From Isosphaeraceae bacterium (GTDB lineage Bacteria > Planctomycetota > Planctomycetia > Isosphaerales > Isosphaeraceae), in NCBI GenBank assembly GCA_026004735.1, contig BPJS01000001.1:868001-932000 (forward strand): DNA of 64,000 bases, given 5' to 3'. The translations under genes and the position numbers were made by a program. Shown in pieces: positions 56,301 to 64,000 of this stretch (positions are counted from its first letter, which is position 1; each line of letters starts with the position of its first letter). Below the pieces are notes generated by a model, which saw only the letters and a list, made by a program, of their open reading frames with translations, did not search any database and had not been told where the DNA came from.

Positions 56301-56549
56301 GAGGCCCAGCTTCAGGCTGCCGCGATCCATGTCCGACTCGCAGAGGTCGACCCCGAGCGTGCCTCCCAGCACCTCGACCGAGCCGTTCAGATCTTGACCG
56401 ATGCCGTCCGCCGCGAGGTGATCATCTCCCCGGCCGACCTGGATCTCGACGCTCTGGAGCCGCTGCGAACCCGGTCCGACTTCCTCCGCCTACGGCGTCA
56501 GCTCGCGCCCGATACGCTGCCAGATCTGGCGCCGGCTGCCAGCGGCTAA
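53346..56549 (+). CDS. Transmembrane Ser/Thr protein kinase with TPR-like domain
   Basis: A 1067-residue Hanks-type kinase of the planctomycete kind. The first 150 residues carry helical segments of unknown role. The kinase domain spans about 155-440: Lys184 in VALKEIRP, Asp290 in HRDLKPENV, metal-binding Asp308 in DWG (in place of DFG), and GTPAYMAPEQ. A single membrane helix is at about 470-492 (VATVAALTLTSLIALATGLVL). The outer part, residues 500-1050, is made of helical TPR-like repeats probably used for binding. All catalytic residues are present, so it should be active. It lies 68 bp downstream of the FHA-cyclase gene, on the same strand; FHA domains read phosphothreonine, so the kinase may act on the cyclase pathway. 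Confidence 0.92.
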   Translation: METTTTSADRQLLLAVLALRDDLIDTRLFSDLCARAALDPTRSLAELLVEHGVAPEDRDALLRKLERKLARHRGDPRLTLGAEATAEVRTVLRSVAPDALRETEAILPPVTRHSIAETVVAPAESSAAETVVVDSGRLVREELIPRSDSEHPNRYTLTRVHAQGGLGKVWIARDTDLNREVALKEIRPDRADNPEAWRRFLKEAQVTGQLEHPGIVPVYELARRDQDDQPFYTMRLVRGRNLREVIAELHKQHADRGISRLELQRNLLEPFLKLCEAVSYAHSRGVLHRDLKPENVVLGTHGEVILLDWGLAKMIGQPDDDSTEAPVRLTEDAETSRTVSAVGTPAYMAPEQVEADASRIDTRTDIYGLGGILYEMLTGRPPAGGKSLDEVFRNILQGKIDPPRSLVPTVPPALQAICLKALAREPDDRYPSAAALAEDVRRWIADEPVSVFRDPLLVRLLRGARRHRTLVATVAALTLTSLIALATGLVLINQERERTDIQRRRAETSTALALENLRIAQGGADRLLSGVALIEVAEIPLMESVRRRLLEEARGNYEHFLAQKGDDPIVRWGIGRSLVRLGDIDTLLGQLQPAEQSFRKGMGYLDELARNHPDNSDYKRDLAAAHRGLGILLKESGRDQEAEDHLRQAVDLLTRLPTEADRRELADTRYQLAALLARQPDRPADPNLYRAALEDLERLEHDAGSHPELQSRSIRYRNNEARLLTALGMRREAEARLREILDDFGPRINEPESLPGLRWQWARAAANLGALIHDDRPDEAASWYDQAIDKFRTLVAEFPRIPQYRAELADALYNRSLLAREDDPASALPLLRKALDLLDALVSEAPGIPNHRIRRARVRIELNTLLAETDPEAAEIQLRGSLADLQSVVDAYPSSIEYMSALGRAHYQLARFLVSQERYAEAAAEAAAASQLHRQVLSSRPRSELERSHLYEALSLQSFAYLNAGEPAEAAAAADALSDTLKNQPEAQLQAAAIHVRLAEVDPERASQHLDRAVQILTDAVRREVIISPADLDLDALEPLRTRSDFLRLRRQLAPDTLPDLAPAASG

Positions 56550-56737
56550 CCCGGGCCGAAGCCTCGAACATTCGGCAGGATGCGCGCGATCGTGCGGACC
56601 GTTCAAGTCGGGCTGCCGTTGCCTCCGATAAGGGAATTGAGGCGAGGCACCTTGGTCCCGGCCGTTCGATCGCGGAAGGAACGATCGGATCGGGCCGTTG
56701 GGACGACGTGGCCCAGGTCAGGAGGCAATGGTCCGCG

Positions 56738-58033
56738 ATGCCAAACCCTGGATTGATCCTCGCGCTGGGGCTCTGGATCCCGGCGGTTCCGGCCCAGGAG
56801 GCTGCCCCGACCGGCGGCGCGGCAGCGACCGATCCGGCCTTACGACTCAGCCAGGCCGTCACCGGTGAGCCGGCCTCTGCAACGAGCCCGCTCCTTCAGC
56901 CGCCCGTGGCTCCCTTGCCCAGCCCGCTCGCCAGCGCGGCGACGGCCCGCTCGACGGCCACCACAGCCGCCGCGCGCCGCCGCTCCGCCATCGGCACTCT
57001 GGCCAGCCTGCGCTCCGGGGGCACGCCCGTCATGATCGGCGACCTCGGGCCGCCGGCTCGCCTGCTTCGGGTGAACCCGTTTCAAAACCGCCCCGACCTA
57101 CCGCCTCCCTTCCCCCCGCCCACGCCGCCCCCAGTCCCCGGGAGCAATAACGTCGTCCTGCTTGCGCCCACGATCCGGACGATCAAGGTCAGTGAAAACC
57201 AGTCGCCCCGCCCCGAAGATCGAATCTATTACTCGTTCAACTACTTCGACGGCGTGAACGACGACGCCAACAACCGGCTCAACGCGCCGGTCGGCAATAT
57301 GCGGGTCTACCGCAGCATCTGGGGCTTCGAAAAGACGTTCCTAGACCAGCAAGCGTCCATCGGTCTGCGGATTCCGCTCAATTCGATCGTGTCCGATCCC
57401 CGTACCCTGGCCGGGCGCAATCTGGGAGGGATGTATACCTCACTGGGTGACTTGGAGGTGATCTCCAAGTTTCTGCTGCTGGAGGATGAGGAGACTGGCA
57501 GCTTGCTTTCCGGCGGCCTAGTCGTCGCAGCCCCGACCGGACCGGCTGCCTTCGGCGGCGCGCCTTACTTCGTGAACCCGCCTCATGCGGTCGGCCTTCA
57601 GCCGTTCTTGGGCACGATTCTTGCCTTTGATGAGTTCTACATCCAGGGTTTCAGCGCGATCGACGTCGCGCTCGACGAACGGTTGCCCACCCTCTGGTAC
57701 AACGACATCGGGATCGGCTATTTCCTCCGCAACGATGGGCCCGATTCCGATCGCTTCGTCAATCTGATCGCGCCAACGTTCGAAGTTCACGTCAACACCC
57801 CGCTCACCCAGCGAGGGGCGTACAGCCTCGCCAGTCCGGGGAACACCCCGGACAACGTGAACCTGACCTACGGCCTGAACCTCGGCTTCGGGCGCCGTAG
57901 CCTGCTCAGCACGGCGATCGTCACGCCGGTCACCGGCCCCCAGCCGTTCGACTTTGAATTCCTCGCGTTGTTGAACATCTATTTCGGCGGTCGCAGACCG
58001 GTCGCCCCGATCCCCCCGGTCCTCGGGCTGTAA
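56738..58033 (+). CDS. Predicted outer-membrane beta-barrel protein
   Basis: A 431-residue exported protein: signal MPNPGLILALGLWIPAVPAQ, an Ala/Pro-rich linker with a run of prolines near residue 125, then about 300 residues of alternating strands (IYYSFNYFDGVNDDANNRLN; WGFEKTFLDQQASIGLRIP; DLEVISKFLLLEDEETGSLL; FFNIYFGG-like end LALLNIYFGGRRP). It looks like the small OmpA/transporter-type barrels common in this phylum; the function is unknown. AGGAGG precedes the ATG at 56738 by 12 bases; a GTG at 56708 in frame is less likely. Its 3' end overlaps the opposite-strand beta-helix gene by 55 bp. Confidence 0.75.
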   Translation: MPNPGLILALGLWIPAVPAQEAAPTGGAAATDPALRLSQAVTGEPASATSPLLQPPVAPLPSPLASAATARSTATTAAARRRSAIGTLASLRSGGTPVMIGDLGPPARLLRVNPFQNRPDLPPPFPPPTPPPVPGSNNVVLLAPTIRTIKVSENQSPRPEDRIYYSFNYFDGVNDDANNRLNAPVGNMRVYRSIWGFEKTFLDQQASIGLRIPLNSIVSDPRTLAGRNLGGMYTSLGDLEVISKFLLLEDEETGSLLSGGLVVAAPTGPAAFGGAPYFVNPPHAVGLQPFLGTILAFDEFYIQGFSAIDVALDERLPTLWYNDIGIGYFLRNDGPDSDRFVNLIAPTFEVHVNTPLTQRGAYSLASPGNTPDNVNLTYGLNLGFGRRSLLSTAIVTPVTGPQPFDFEFLALLNIYFGGRRPVAPIPPVLGL

Positions 58034-60420
58034 ACCCAGCCGATCCGTTGGCGCACCGGAACACGGATCAGCCGCTTCGACCTCCGGGCCAACCGGCTTT
58101 CGGATTCGGGAACGGGACCACGAAAGTCGCGTATGGTGGCAATCGAAGCCGGACCAAACTGATTCGCGCCGCTGCCCCGGGTGGGAACGAGGTTATCGGG
58201 CGCGTTGTAGAGCAAGGCCCCGTAAAGCCCGGTGCCTGGACCCCGTCGTCCGGTGGCAGCCAAGCCGATTCGGTTCGACGTGATCTGATTGCCCGAGGCA
58301 TCCCCGCGTCGGCTCAAAATGTAAATGCCGGCAATGCTCTGGCCCGAAATCAGGTTGCCGCGGATCGTGTTGCTCGAAGCGTCCTCGATGTAGACACCGA
58401 CGGGCTGCAATCCCTCGGCATTGGGAACGGGACTGCGGCCATCAGCCGCCAGCCCGATCGTGTTGCCGATGATCTGATTGGCCCTCGAGCCGTCGCCAAA
58501 AATCTCGACGCCGACCGATCGATTGCCCGAGATCAGGTTGCCCGCGCCGGTCGTGCCGATCTGATGCCCTTTCGTGCCATTGAGATAAACGCCCACCACA
58601 TTCGGTACGGCACGCATCCCGGCCGCGTTCGTGCCGATCCGGTTGTTCCGCACCCGGGTGATGCCCGCCGAGGCTCCCGAAATCATCACGCCGACGTAGT
58701 TGCCGGAGACCAGGTTGGACTCAATGGTCACTTCGCCGCCGCTCTCGACCGAAATCCCCGCGCTCTGGAGCTGTTCGAGCAAGGTCGAGCCGGATCGCGT
58801 GACCGGGGCAGCGCCCTCGGGGTCCGTGCCGATCCGGTTGCCGACGATCTCCACGCCGTCGCTCGACCCGCCGATCACCCGAATACCCGCCCGACCATTG
58901 CCCGAGATCACGTTGCCCGCCTCGGCATCCGGGCCACCGATGAACAGCTTGGAAGCGCCCTGGACGACGATGCCGTCGAGGTTTCCCAGCGCGTTGCGAC
59001 CACTCAGATCGGTCCCGATCCAGCAGCCTTCGACTCGGTGACCGGACCCCGCAGCAAAGACGATCCCCGCGTCGCGGAACCCAGCGATGTTGAGGCCCCT
59101 CAGTACGACGTTGGACGCCCGGGCAACCAAGCCGTCCTCGACCCCGGCCTTGAGACCATTGATTTGGACGATGGGCCGGCCGGCATAGCCTGGCTGGGTT
59201 GTCGCGTCAATCGTGACCGGGTCGGTGATCTGGGGCAGGGCCGTGTCGAGAACAATCGCGTAACCCGTCCCGCGCGGTCTGATGTCGAAGACGATCGTGT
59301 CCGGACCAGGACGCTGATTGGCGGTCAGGATCGCCGCTCGGAGCGATCCCTGCGCCGGCTGGCCGTCCACGAGGTCGGCCGTGGTGGTGACGATCAGGCA
59401 GCCGAATTGGTCATCCAGCCCTCGGACAATGCTCAGAAGCTCGTCCTGAATCGTCGTATTCAGAGGGAAGTCCACGTCGATCTGGGACGTCGAGAATCCG
59501 GAAGAATCCCTCAGGCCAAACAGAATCTCCAGATCGGATGCACTGTGGATCGCCGTGGTGTTTTGGATGGCCTGGGAACCGATGCCGAAGTCGACCTGCA
59601 GGTTGCCAGTTGCCTGGCTGACGAGAGTGCCGTCGGCGAAGAAGTCGAAGGGCAAAATGGCGTTGGTCTGCCACCGGTTGTAGAAGTAGCGAACGCTGGA
59701 GGGGACCACGCCCAGTCCTCCGCGCCAGGCGGTAATCCGCCCGGCCGAATTGAGCGGCCCCGGTCCATCCGTATGCAGATAGGTGGGAATCAAGCCGGAG
59801 GCCTGAGTCATATCGATGTAAGGATCGAAAAACTCACCCGTTTCGAGGTCGCTGAGCAGTCCGGGGGGTCCATCGGCCGGATCGAGGGTTCCCATCGGGT
59901 CGAGCAGGCCGAGGAAGTCCACGTCGACCGGTGCGCCGCTGGCGGCGATCCGCTGGGCGACCCGCAGGACCGAGTCCCCACCCAGCCCGTGTCCGATCAG
60001 GATCACCAGATCGTCCCGGTCGTAATTGTTGATCAGATCCGCGACGACGGCGTCGACGAAGACGTCCGAGGTATTGGGCGCTCCGAGATCCATGAGCATC
60101 TCGGCCGGAAGGCTCGAGGTATCCGGCAGCCCGACGGATAAGAAACCCGGATTATCATCATTGTAAGAAATGTACGGGTTGTATCGACCCGGCTGGTTGG
60201 GAATCGGCTCCGGACGATCGTCGGTGGGCGACGTGGAATTCCACCAGGGGGTTCGGACGTCAAATCCGCGTCCGATCAGTTCGTCGATGACCGCGAGAGG
60301 ATAGTCAACCCCGCCAAGTCCGGCCACGATGTACGCGACCTTCTGACAGGCCAGGAGCCGCCTTGGCTCAAGCGATTCCAACGCGCCACGCACAGCGGGG
60401 CGACGCACTCGCGGACCCAT
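57979..60420 (-). CDS. Beta-helix surface protein with degenerate lipase-like head
   Basis: An 813-residue protein. The N-terminus has the LEPR-XLL motif (LESLEPRRLLACQ). Residues 25-330 resemble an alpha/beta hydrolase: VAYIVAGLGGVDYPL, DLVILIGHGLGGDSVLRVAQ, LLDPMGTLDPADG. The nucleophile elbow is G133-H-G-L-G137, so Gly stands where Ser should be. From about residue 345 a CSLREA-like start (VTTTADLVDGQPAQGSLRAA) leads into right-handed beta-helix coils (GNVISGNGRAGIRV; NRIGTNAAGMRAVPNVVG). The tail is basic. It should be surface-exposed and non-enzymatic unless another Ser takes over. CGGAGG sits before the ATG at 60420. It is related in its helix part to the protein at 763. Confidence 0.85.
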   Translation of the reverse strand: MGPRVRRPAVRGALESLEPRRLLACQKVAYIVAGLGGVDYPLAVIDELIGRGFDVRTPWWNSTSPTDDRPEPIPNQPGRYNPYISYNDDNPGFLSVGLPDTSSLPAEMLMDLGAPNTSDVFVDAVVADLINNYDRDDLVILIGHGLGGDSVLRVAQRIAASGAPVDVDFLGLLDPMGTLDPADGPPGLLSDLETGEFFDPYIDMTQASGLIPTYLHTDGPGPLNSAGRITAWRGGLGVVPSSVRYFYNRWQTNAILPFDFFADGTLVSQATGNLQVDFGIGSQAIQNTTAIHSASDLEILFGLRDSSGFSTSQIDVDFPLNTTIQDELLSIVRGLDDQFGCLIVTTTADLVDGQPAQGSLRAAILTANQRPGPDTIVFDIRPRGTGYAIVLDTALPQITDPVTIDATTQPGYAGRPIVQINGLKAGVEDGLVARASNVVLRGLNIAGFRDAGIVFAAGSGHRVEGCWIGTDLSGRNALGNLDGIVVQGASKLFIGGPDAEAGNVISGNGRAGIRVIGGSSDGVEIVGNRIGTDPEGAAPVTRSGSTLLEQLQSAGISVESGGEVTIESNLVSGNYVGVMISGASAGITRVRNNRIGTNAAGMRAVPNVVGVYLNGTKGHQIGTTGAGNLISGNRSVGVEIFGDGSRANQIIGNTIGLAADGRSPVPNAEGLQPVGVYIEDASSNTIRGNLISGQSIAGIYILSRRGDASGNQITSNRIGLAATGRRGPGTGLYGALLYNAPDNLVPTRGSGANQFGPASIATIRDFRGPVPESESRLARRSKRLIRVPVRQRIGWVYSPRTGGIGATGLRPPK

Positions 60421-60730
60421 GAACGTCCCTCCGAGTGAGAACGGACCAGGCCAAACCCTCGATTTCTCTAGCCAACATACAATCTAGTTGGTCCGTTGAC
60501 GGAAAAAATGACCTTCGAGCGCGATCCAGCGCCGGTTTGAGGTGTCACTGGCGACGCCGAGGAGCCTCCCGGTCCCGCCGGTGGTCGCCCTGTGCCCCTT
60601 CAGGCCGATGAGGCTCAGGGTTCGGGGCCGCCAGGAACGTCGTTGGCCCGAGGGCCAGGCCGGAAGCGACGGACGATCCCCAGGCCGGCAGTCCGCGGCG
60701 GTCCGGAGTCGGGGCTCGAGCCGATCCCGC
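60421..60730. other. Intergenic gap of about 310 bp
   Basis: Upstream of the beta-helix gene on the minus strand, ending at the stop of the small secreted-protein gene. An AT-richer stretch (60460-60515) with TAGATTGTATG on the minus strand is the likely promoter area, but no clear hexamer pair is visible. No gene or RNA was seen. Confidence 0.5.
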
Positions 60731-61204
60731 TCACTCAGCCTGATGCTTGGAGCGCAAGCGGCTCGCCAGACCCGCGATCGGGTCGGGCACGTGGGGGCCA
60801 TCGGTGGCGTAGCGTCCGGTGCCGCCCTGGAAAAGCCGACCGTGGGCCCAGCCGAGGATCACCCGGCGCCGTTTCCAGGGGTGGCCGGTCTCGTCCCAGC
60901 CCCAGGTTCCATCGGTCGGCCGCCGCCCGTGTCCCCGACCAAATGCGGGCACACTCCCGCCGACGTAGTAGCCGATACCCCCCGGCGTGATCGTCGGCTC
61001 TAGATGCGAGCCGAGCTCCGAAGGCCAGCCGGCGCGTTCGTGACTGTGAGGTATTGCGCGGGGCGGGCCGGGTTCCGGGGCCGGACGCTCGCCGTGAAGC
61101 GTCCAGGTGCGCCCGCAGCGGTCGCACCGCGGCCCCTCGTGGCCCCGGGCGGCGACTGCTCCGCATGCCACCACCACCGTCCCAAGCCAGGCGATCGGTC
61201 TCAT
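60731..61204 (-). CDS. Small secreted protein of unknown function
   Basis: A 157-residue protein with a signal-like start (MRPIAWLGTVVVACGAVAAR). A single CxxC pair (CDRCGRTW) follows, then ITPGGIGYYVGGSVPAFGRG, GTWGWDETGHPWKRRRVILG and the tail RLFQGGTGRYATDGPHVPDP. I recall similar Gly/Tyr-rich ends in planctomycete hypothetical proteins, so the frame is probably real, but no function is known. An alternative frame at 60735-61223 is Arg-rich and less likely. It lies between two surface-protein genes on the same strand. Confidence 0.65.
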   Translation of the reverse strand: MRPIAWLGTVVVACGAVAARGHEGPRCDRCGRTWTLHGERPAPEPGPPRAIPHSHERAGWPSELGSHLEPTITPGGIGYYVGGSVPAFGRGHGRRPTDGTWGWDETGHPWKRRRVILGWAHGRLFQGGTGRYATDGPHVPDPIAGLASRLRSKHQAE

Positions 61205-61259
61205 CGCTCAACTCCTCGCCCATCGGCGGTTGGCTGGCTCTGGTGGTCTGGACAAACGA

Positions 61260-63269
61260 TCACACTCTCGATTTGATCGGAAGCGGCGCCGGGAGCCGGC
61301 CGAAGCGTTGCGGAGGCAGCGGGCCTTGCTCGCGGGGAACGTGCGGCTGGCGGTTGAACTTGATGTACGGCAGGCGAACACCGCGGACCATCACCTGATC
61401 GGCGCGACGCACGGTGCGGGGCGGGTTGTAGTCGCGCACGGCGACGAAGGTGACGTCGTCGTCCTGATCCACGCCATCGCCCGAGACGCCCAGTCCGCCG
61501 ACCAATTCGCGAATAACGTCGCCGTCGAGGTCCTTGTAGAGTGGTGCGCTGCCTGGGAAGAACACGACGCCGTTCTGGTTGGCGATGTTGTCGGGGTCGC
61601 GGAAGTTGGTCATTGGGTTGAAGGCGTCGAATCCCTGGACCGACTGGTAGGCCGAGGCGGGCAGGGGAGGGCCGACGTTGCCCCCGTGCGGGCCGACGCC
61701 GCCATCGTTCAGGATCGAGAACGGGCCTGGCGGATATCCGTCAATGCCTTCGGGGAACCGCGGCAGGGCGGCGTAGCGGAAGGTCCGGTTCGTGAAGGCG
61801 GTCCCCCGTGGTACACCCGGAATGCGGTCGATCGGCTGGAGCGCGGTCGCGTCGGCGTAATAGCTGACGTTGCGGGCTTTGGCGACCGCGACGTCGATTG
61901 AGAAATAGGTGGCGTCGCGCATTCGGAACAGCCCGAGCACGTTGCCATCGAGGTCGGTGACCGAGAAGACCATCCGCGCCGTGCTGTCGAGCGGGAGCCG
62001 GATGGCGGCTCGAATCCGGGTAGCCTCGGCGATGCCGCGGACGATGATGGCCTCGACGTCCTCGGCCGTCAGCCCACCGCCGGCGTGGGGCGTCACCAGC
62101 CAGCCCGACGGCACCGGGCGGCCCGACAGGTATAGGTCGCCCATCGCGTTGACCGGTAGATCGGTGCCGTCGTTGGCATCACCGATTCCCAGCGTTCGAC
62201 CAAAGGTGAGCAGGTTGCGCAAGCCTTGGAGGCCGCGGCTGCCGAACAGGTCCAGGCTGATCCCCACCAGGTCGATCCGTCCGAAGGGCAGGCGGAAGCC
62301 GGGCAGGGGGGGAGCGTTGCCGATCCGGTTGAACGGAAATTGGGCAGTTCCACCGGCGGCGGCGTAGGCGACAAACTCGGCTTCGAGCGAGCGGTCGCGC
62401 TTCGTCGGGTCATAAAGGCCCGCCCCGTTGAGCACCGAGTTTTCCTCGGTCGCGTAGCCGGTCGTACCGGGGTAGAAGACGCCGATACCCCCGACGACCA
62501 CCCCATGCTTGACGAGCGGGATGCCGCCGGGCAGTGTCGCAATGCCCCGGGATTGCGCGTTCGGGAAGATGTTGGTGACGAACCCGTACGACTCAGGTGG
62601 CGCGATCTCTTTGCCCGGCGGGACGAAGGCCGGGTCAATATTGAAGCGGTAGGGCAAGAGAATGTCGTCGCCGGTCCCTTTGATACGGTCGGGTCCCGGA
62701 TGGACGATGCTGTCGCGGTTGGTGTGCTCGATGGCGAACAGATCGACCTGGGGGGTGAACCGGACCCCCGGCGGGAAGTGGCCCTTGATCCCGACCGGCG
62801 CGACGAAACCGGGGCCGCGGACGGTCGAGTTGGGGTCGGGAATGTTGGGATTCGACTCGATCTCCCGTTGGGTCATGGTCGTCTGGCTGATCAACTGAAT
62901 GGTCCGGGAGGTCAACGGCGCCTGGTTGTTGCCGAAGAAGGCCCCGGTTCGGGCCTTGGCGATGGCGCCGTCGATGGCGAAGGTGCGCAACATCGGATCG
63001 GCCATCAGGGCCGGATCGACGCCGCTTTCGGCGCGGACTCCCAGGATCGTGCCATTGCGATCGACGACGGCGATGATGGCGTCGGAGCTGGCCGAGGCCG
63101 CCGCCGCCCGGTCGAGCAGAATCTCGACCTCCTGGGCCGTGAGCACGGGTTCAGCCGCGGCCGGGCGCAGGCGACCCCGTGCGACGCTGAGGAGCGTTCG
63201 CGTCTCGAGCGCCGTCACCGCCGGCATCATCGCCGTGGCGACGCGTGATCCTCGCCTGCGGAAACCCAT
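61260..63269 (-). CDS. Double GlcG/HbpS-domain secreted protein
   Basis: A 669-residue protein with LEPR-XLL-type start (TALETRTLLSVARG). Two GlcG/HbpS (DUF336) segments are visible: residues 40-110 (LTAQEVEILLDRAAAASAS; IIAVVDRNGTILGVR; AIDGAIAKARTGAFFGNNQ) and about 400-480 (LTAEDVEAIIVRGIAEA; FSVTDLDGNVLGLFR; SIDVAVAKARNVSYYADAT). A long central part with VVVGGIGVFYPGTTG sits between them. HbpS of Streptomyces binds heme and senses redox stress; GlcG has no defined activity. Heme or small-ligand binding at the cell surface is possible. CGAGGAG precedes the ATG at 63269 with good spacing. Confidence 0.85.
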   Translation of the reverse strand: MGFRRRGSRVATAMMPAVTALETRTLLSVARGRLRPAAAEPVLTAQEVEILLDRAAAASASSDAIIAVVDRNGTILGVRAESGVDPALMADPMLRTFAIDGAIAKARTGAFFGNNQAPLTSRTIQLISQTTMTQREIESNPNIPDPNSTVRGPGFVAPVGIKGHFPPGVRFTPQVDLFAIEHTNRDSIVHPGPDRIKGTGDDILLPYRFNIDPAFVPPGKEIAPPESYGFVTNIFPNAQSRGIATLPGGIPLVKHGVVVGGIGVFYPGTTGYATEENSVLNGAGLYDPTKRDRSLEAEFVAYAAAGGTAQFPFNRIGNAPPLPGFRLPFGRIDLVGISLDLFGSRGLQGLRNLLTFGRTLGIGDANDGTDLPVNAMGDLYLSGRPVPSGWLVTPHAGGGLTAEDVEAIIVRGIAEATRIRAAIRLPLDSTARMVFSVTDLDGNVLGLFRMRDATYFSIDVAVAKARNVSYYADATALQPIDRIPGVPRGTAFTNRTFRYAALPRFPEGIDGYPPGPFSILNDGGVGPHGGNVGPPLPASAYQSVQGFDAFNPMTNFRDPDNIANQNGVVFFPGSAPLYKDLDGDVIRELVGGLGVSGDGVDQDDDVTFVAVRDYNPPRTVRRADQVMVRGVRLPYIKFNRQPHVPREQGPLPPQRFGRLPAPLPIKSRV

Positions 63270-63605
63270 GACCGGCTCCTCGATTCAGGTCTCTCCTGAA
63301 TAGGATCGGCCGTTACCGCCGGCAAGATCGAGAAAATCGTCGAAAACCCTACCCAACACCCGCTGCGCGGGTTGAGCAATCGACGCCACTGGGCGTCCCT
63401 GCCTGATCGGGTGAGCGCCCGCCCGGCGCACGGCGAATCTCCCCGGACTGTCCGCGCACGAGTATCCGAGATGTGCCGGTTGCGCCACGGATTCGAGCAG
63501 ACTCGGGGACCCGCGGCCAATCGGAGTCGATTCGGCCGTCGGGTCGTTCGTCCTCCTTTAGGGGGGAGTTGGGGGGGAACCGGTCGCTGGGCGGAGGTAG
63601 GGATC
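63270..63605. other. Intergenic gap of about 340 bp
   Basis: Between the partial protease gene and the double-HbpS gene, both on the minus strand. It holds the ribosome-binding site of the latter, a small hairpin ACCCGC-tgc-GCGGGT (around 63357-63372) and G-rich runs near 63560-63580. No gene or clear promoter was seen. Confidence 0.5.
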
Positions 63606-64000
63606 TTAGGACCGCCCTGGCGAACGGGACAGGACCGGGCGCGACCAGGCTGGGGATTCGGCCAGGTCGCTGGGTTTGGGGAGCCAGCGGACTCCGGGCC
63701 GGAGCCGCGGAGCCATTACGCCGTGGGGTGCGTGGTCGAGGCCGGCGGCGTGGCCCAGCTCGTGGGTGAGGACCGAGAGGAGGTCGACCCCGGCCGGACG
63801 ACGCCGCAGGGACCGGCGGCGGAATTCCTGGTCGCGACCCGGCGACGGGTCGATGAACCACCCCTGACCCGCGGCGTCGGTATCGATCCAGATCGTGTGC
63901 AGGCTGGCTGCGCCGAGCATCGATCCGGGCAGCGAACGCACACGGACGTTGACCGAGCGGAGTCGGCTCAGGGTCGCCTCGTCGAGGCCGACCAAACGCC
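63606..64000 (-). CDS. Matrixin-like metalloprotease, C-terminal part
   Basis: The gene runs off the right edge; the last 131 residues are visible. The zinc motif is HELGHAAGLDH followed by GVMAPRL, the extended HExxHxxGxxH plus Met-turn of metzincins such as matrixins. Before it IDTDAAGQGWFIDPSP is a conserved segment of planctomycete surface proteins that end in this domain. The tail after the Met-turn (VRWLPKPSDLA) is short. It is probably a secreted protease or a protease-like domain on a large surface protein; the N-terminus is not in the window. Ends at the stop 63608-63606. Confidence 0.8.
   Translation of the reverse strand, partial: RLVGLDEATLSRLRSVNVRVRSLPGSMLGAASLHTIWIDTDAAGQGWFIDPSPGRDQEFRRRSLRRRPAGVDLLSVLTHELGHAAGLDHAPHGVMAPRLRPGVRWLPKPSDLAESPAWSRPVLSRSPGRS

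Noticed and set aside
58048..60141. A 697-residue open frame on the plus strand opposite the beta-helix gene
   Set aside because: It is the antisense of a repeat-rich gene in high-GC DNA; residues are dominated by Arg, Asp, Gly and Val with no domain, and it has no ribosome-binding site.

Overview
The window is high-GC bacterial DNA that looks planctomycetal, probably from the Isosphaerales/Gemmatales side of the phylum (inference). The signs are three surface proteins with LE-x-R-x-L-type N-termini, a TIGR03067 protein, Tat-exported Gfo/Idh/MocA oxidoreductases, a Cys-type sulfatase, a Ser/Thr kinase with a C-terminal repeat region, and a matrixin-like secreted protease with the C-terminal layout common in this phylum. 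I saw no insertion sequence, phage gene, rRNA or CRISPR array.

Left part (1-32 kb), mostly ordinary metabolism and housekeeping. It opens with the 3' end of csrA, then a long gap containing a perfect 16-bp hairpin, a large beta-helix/DUF11 surface protein, an MGMT-type DNA repair protein and a TIGR03067 protein. Next come two Gfo/Idh/MocA dehydrogenases, an isochorismatase-fold hydrolase, a cyanophycin-synthetase-like protein that has lost both nucleotide-binding signatures, two tandem retropepsin-PDZ proteins, adenylate kinase, an alpha/beta hydrolase, a sulfatase, an M2 peptidase, a glycogen debranching enzyme with an N-terminal STAS domain, YjbQ, a selenocysteine tRNA, CutC and a CnoX-like thioredoxin-TPR protein. 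A four-gene minus-strand operon (beta-propeller, phosphoketolase, DUF5009 membrane acyltransferase, ABM monooxygenase) and an AMP nucleosidase close this part.

Central part (32-53 kb), a redox island. It holds a decaheme cytochrome with a b-type-like membrane protein; divergently, two paralogous pentaheme cytochromes flanking a GH63-like hydrolase; a large decaheme cytochrome fused to LVIVD repeats; a predicted outer-membrane beta-barrel; an 813-residue protein joining NuoG-like Fe-S domains, two CRP-type cyclic-nucleotide-binding domains and a four-cluster ferredoxin; and a NuoE-NuoF fusion. I count 30 c-type heme motifs in four proteins. A divergent FHA-GAF-class III cyclase sits beside the NuoEF gene, followed by a membrane Ser/Thr kinase. 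The working model (inference) is an NADH-fed electron line from cytoplasm through periplasm towards the outer membrane, gated by a cyclic nucleotide made next door and possibly tied to kinase signalling through the FHA domain.

Right part (56-64 kb), the envelope. It has a predicted outer-membrane barrel, a beta-helix surface protein with a degenerate lipase-like head, a small secreted protein, a double GlcG/HbpS-domain protein and the cut-off end of a metzincin-type protease.
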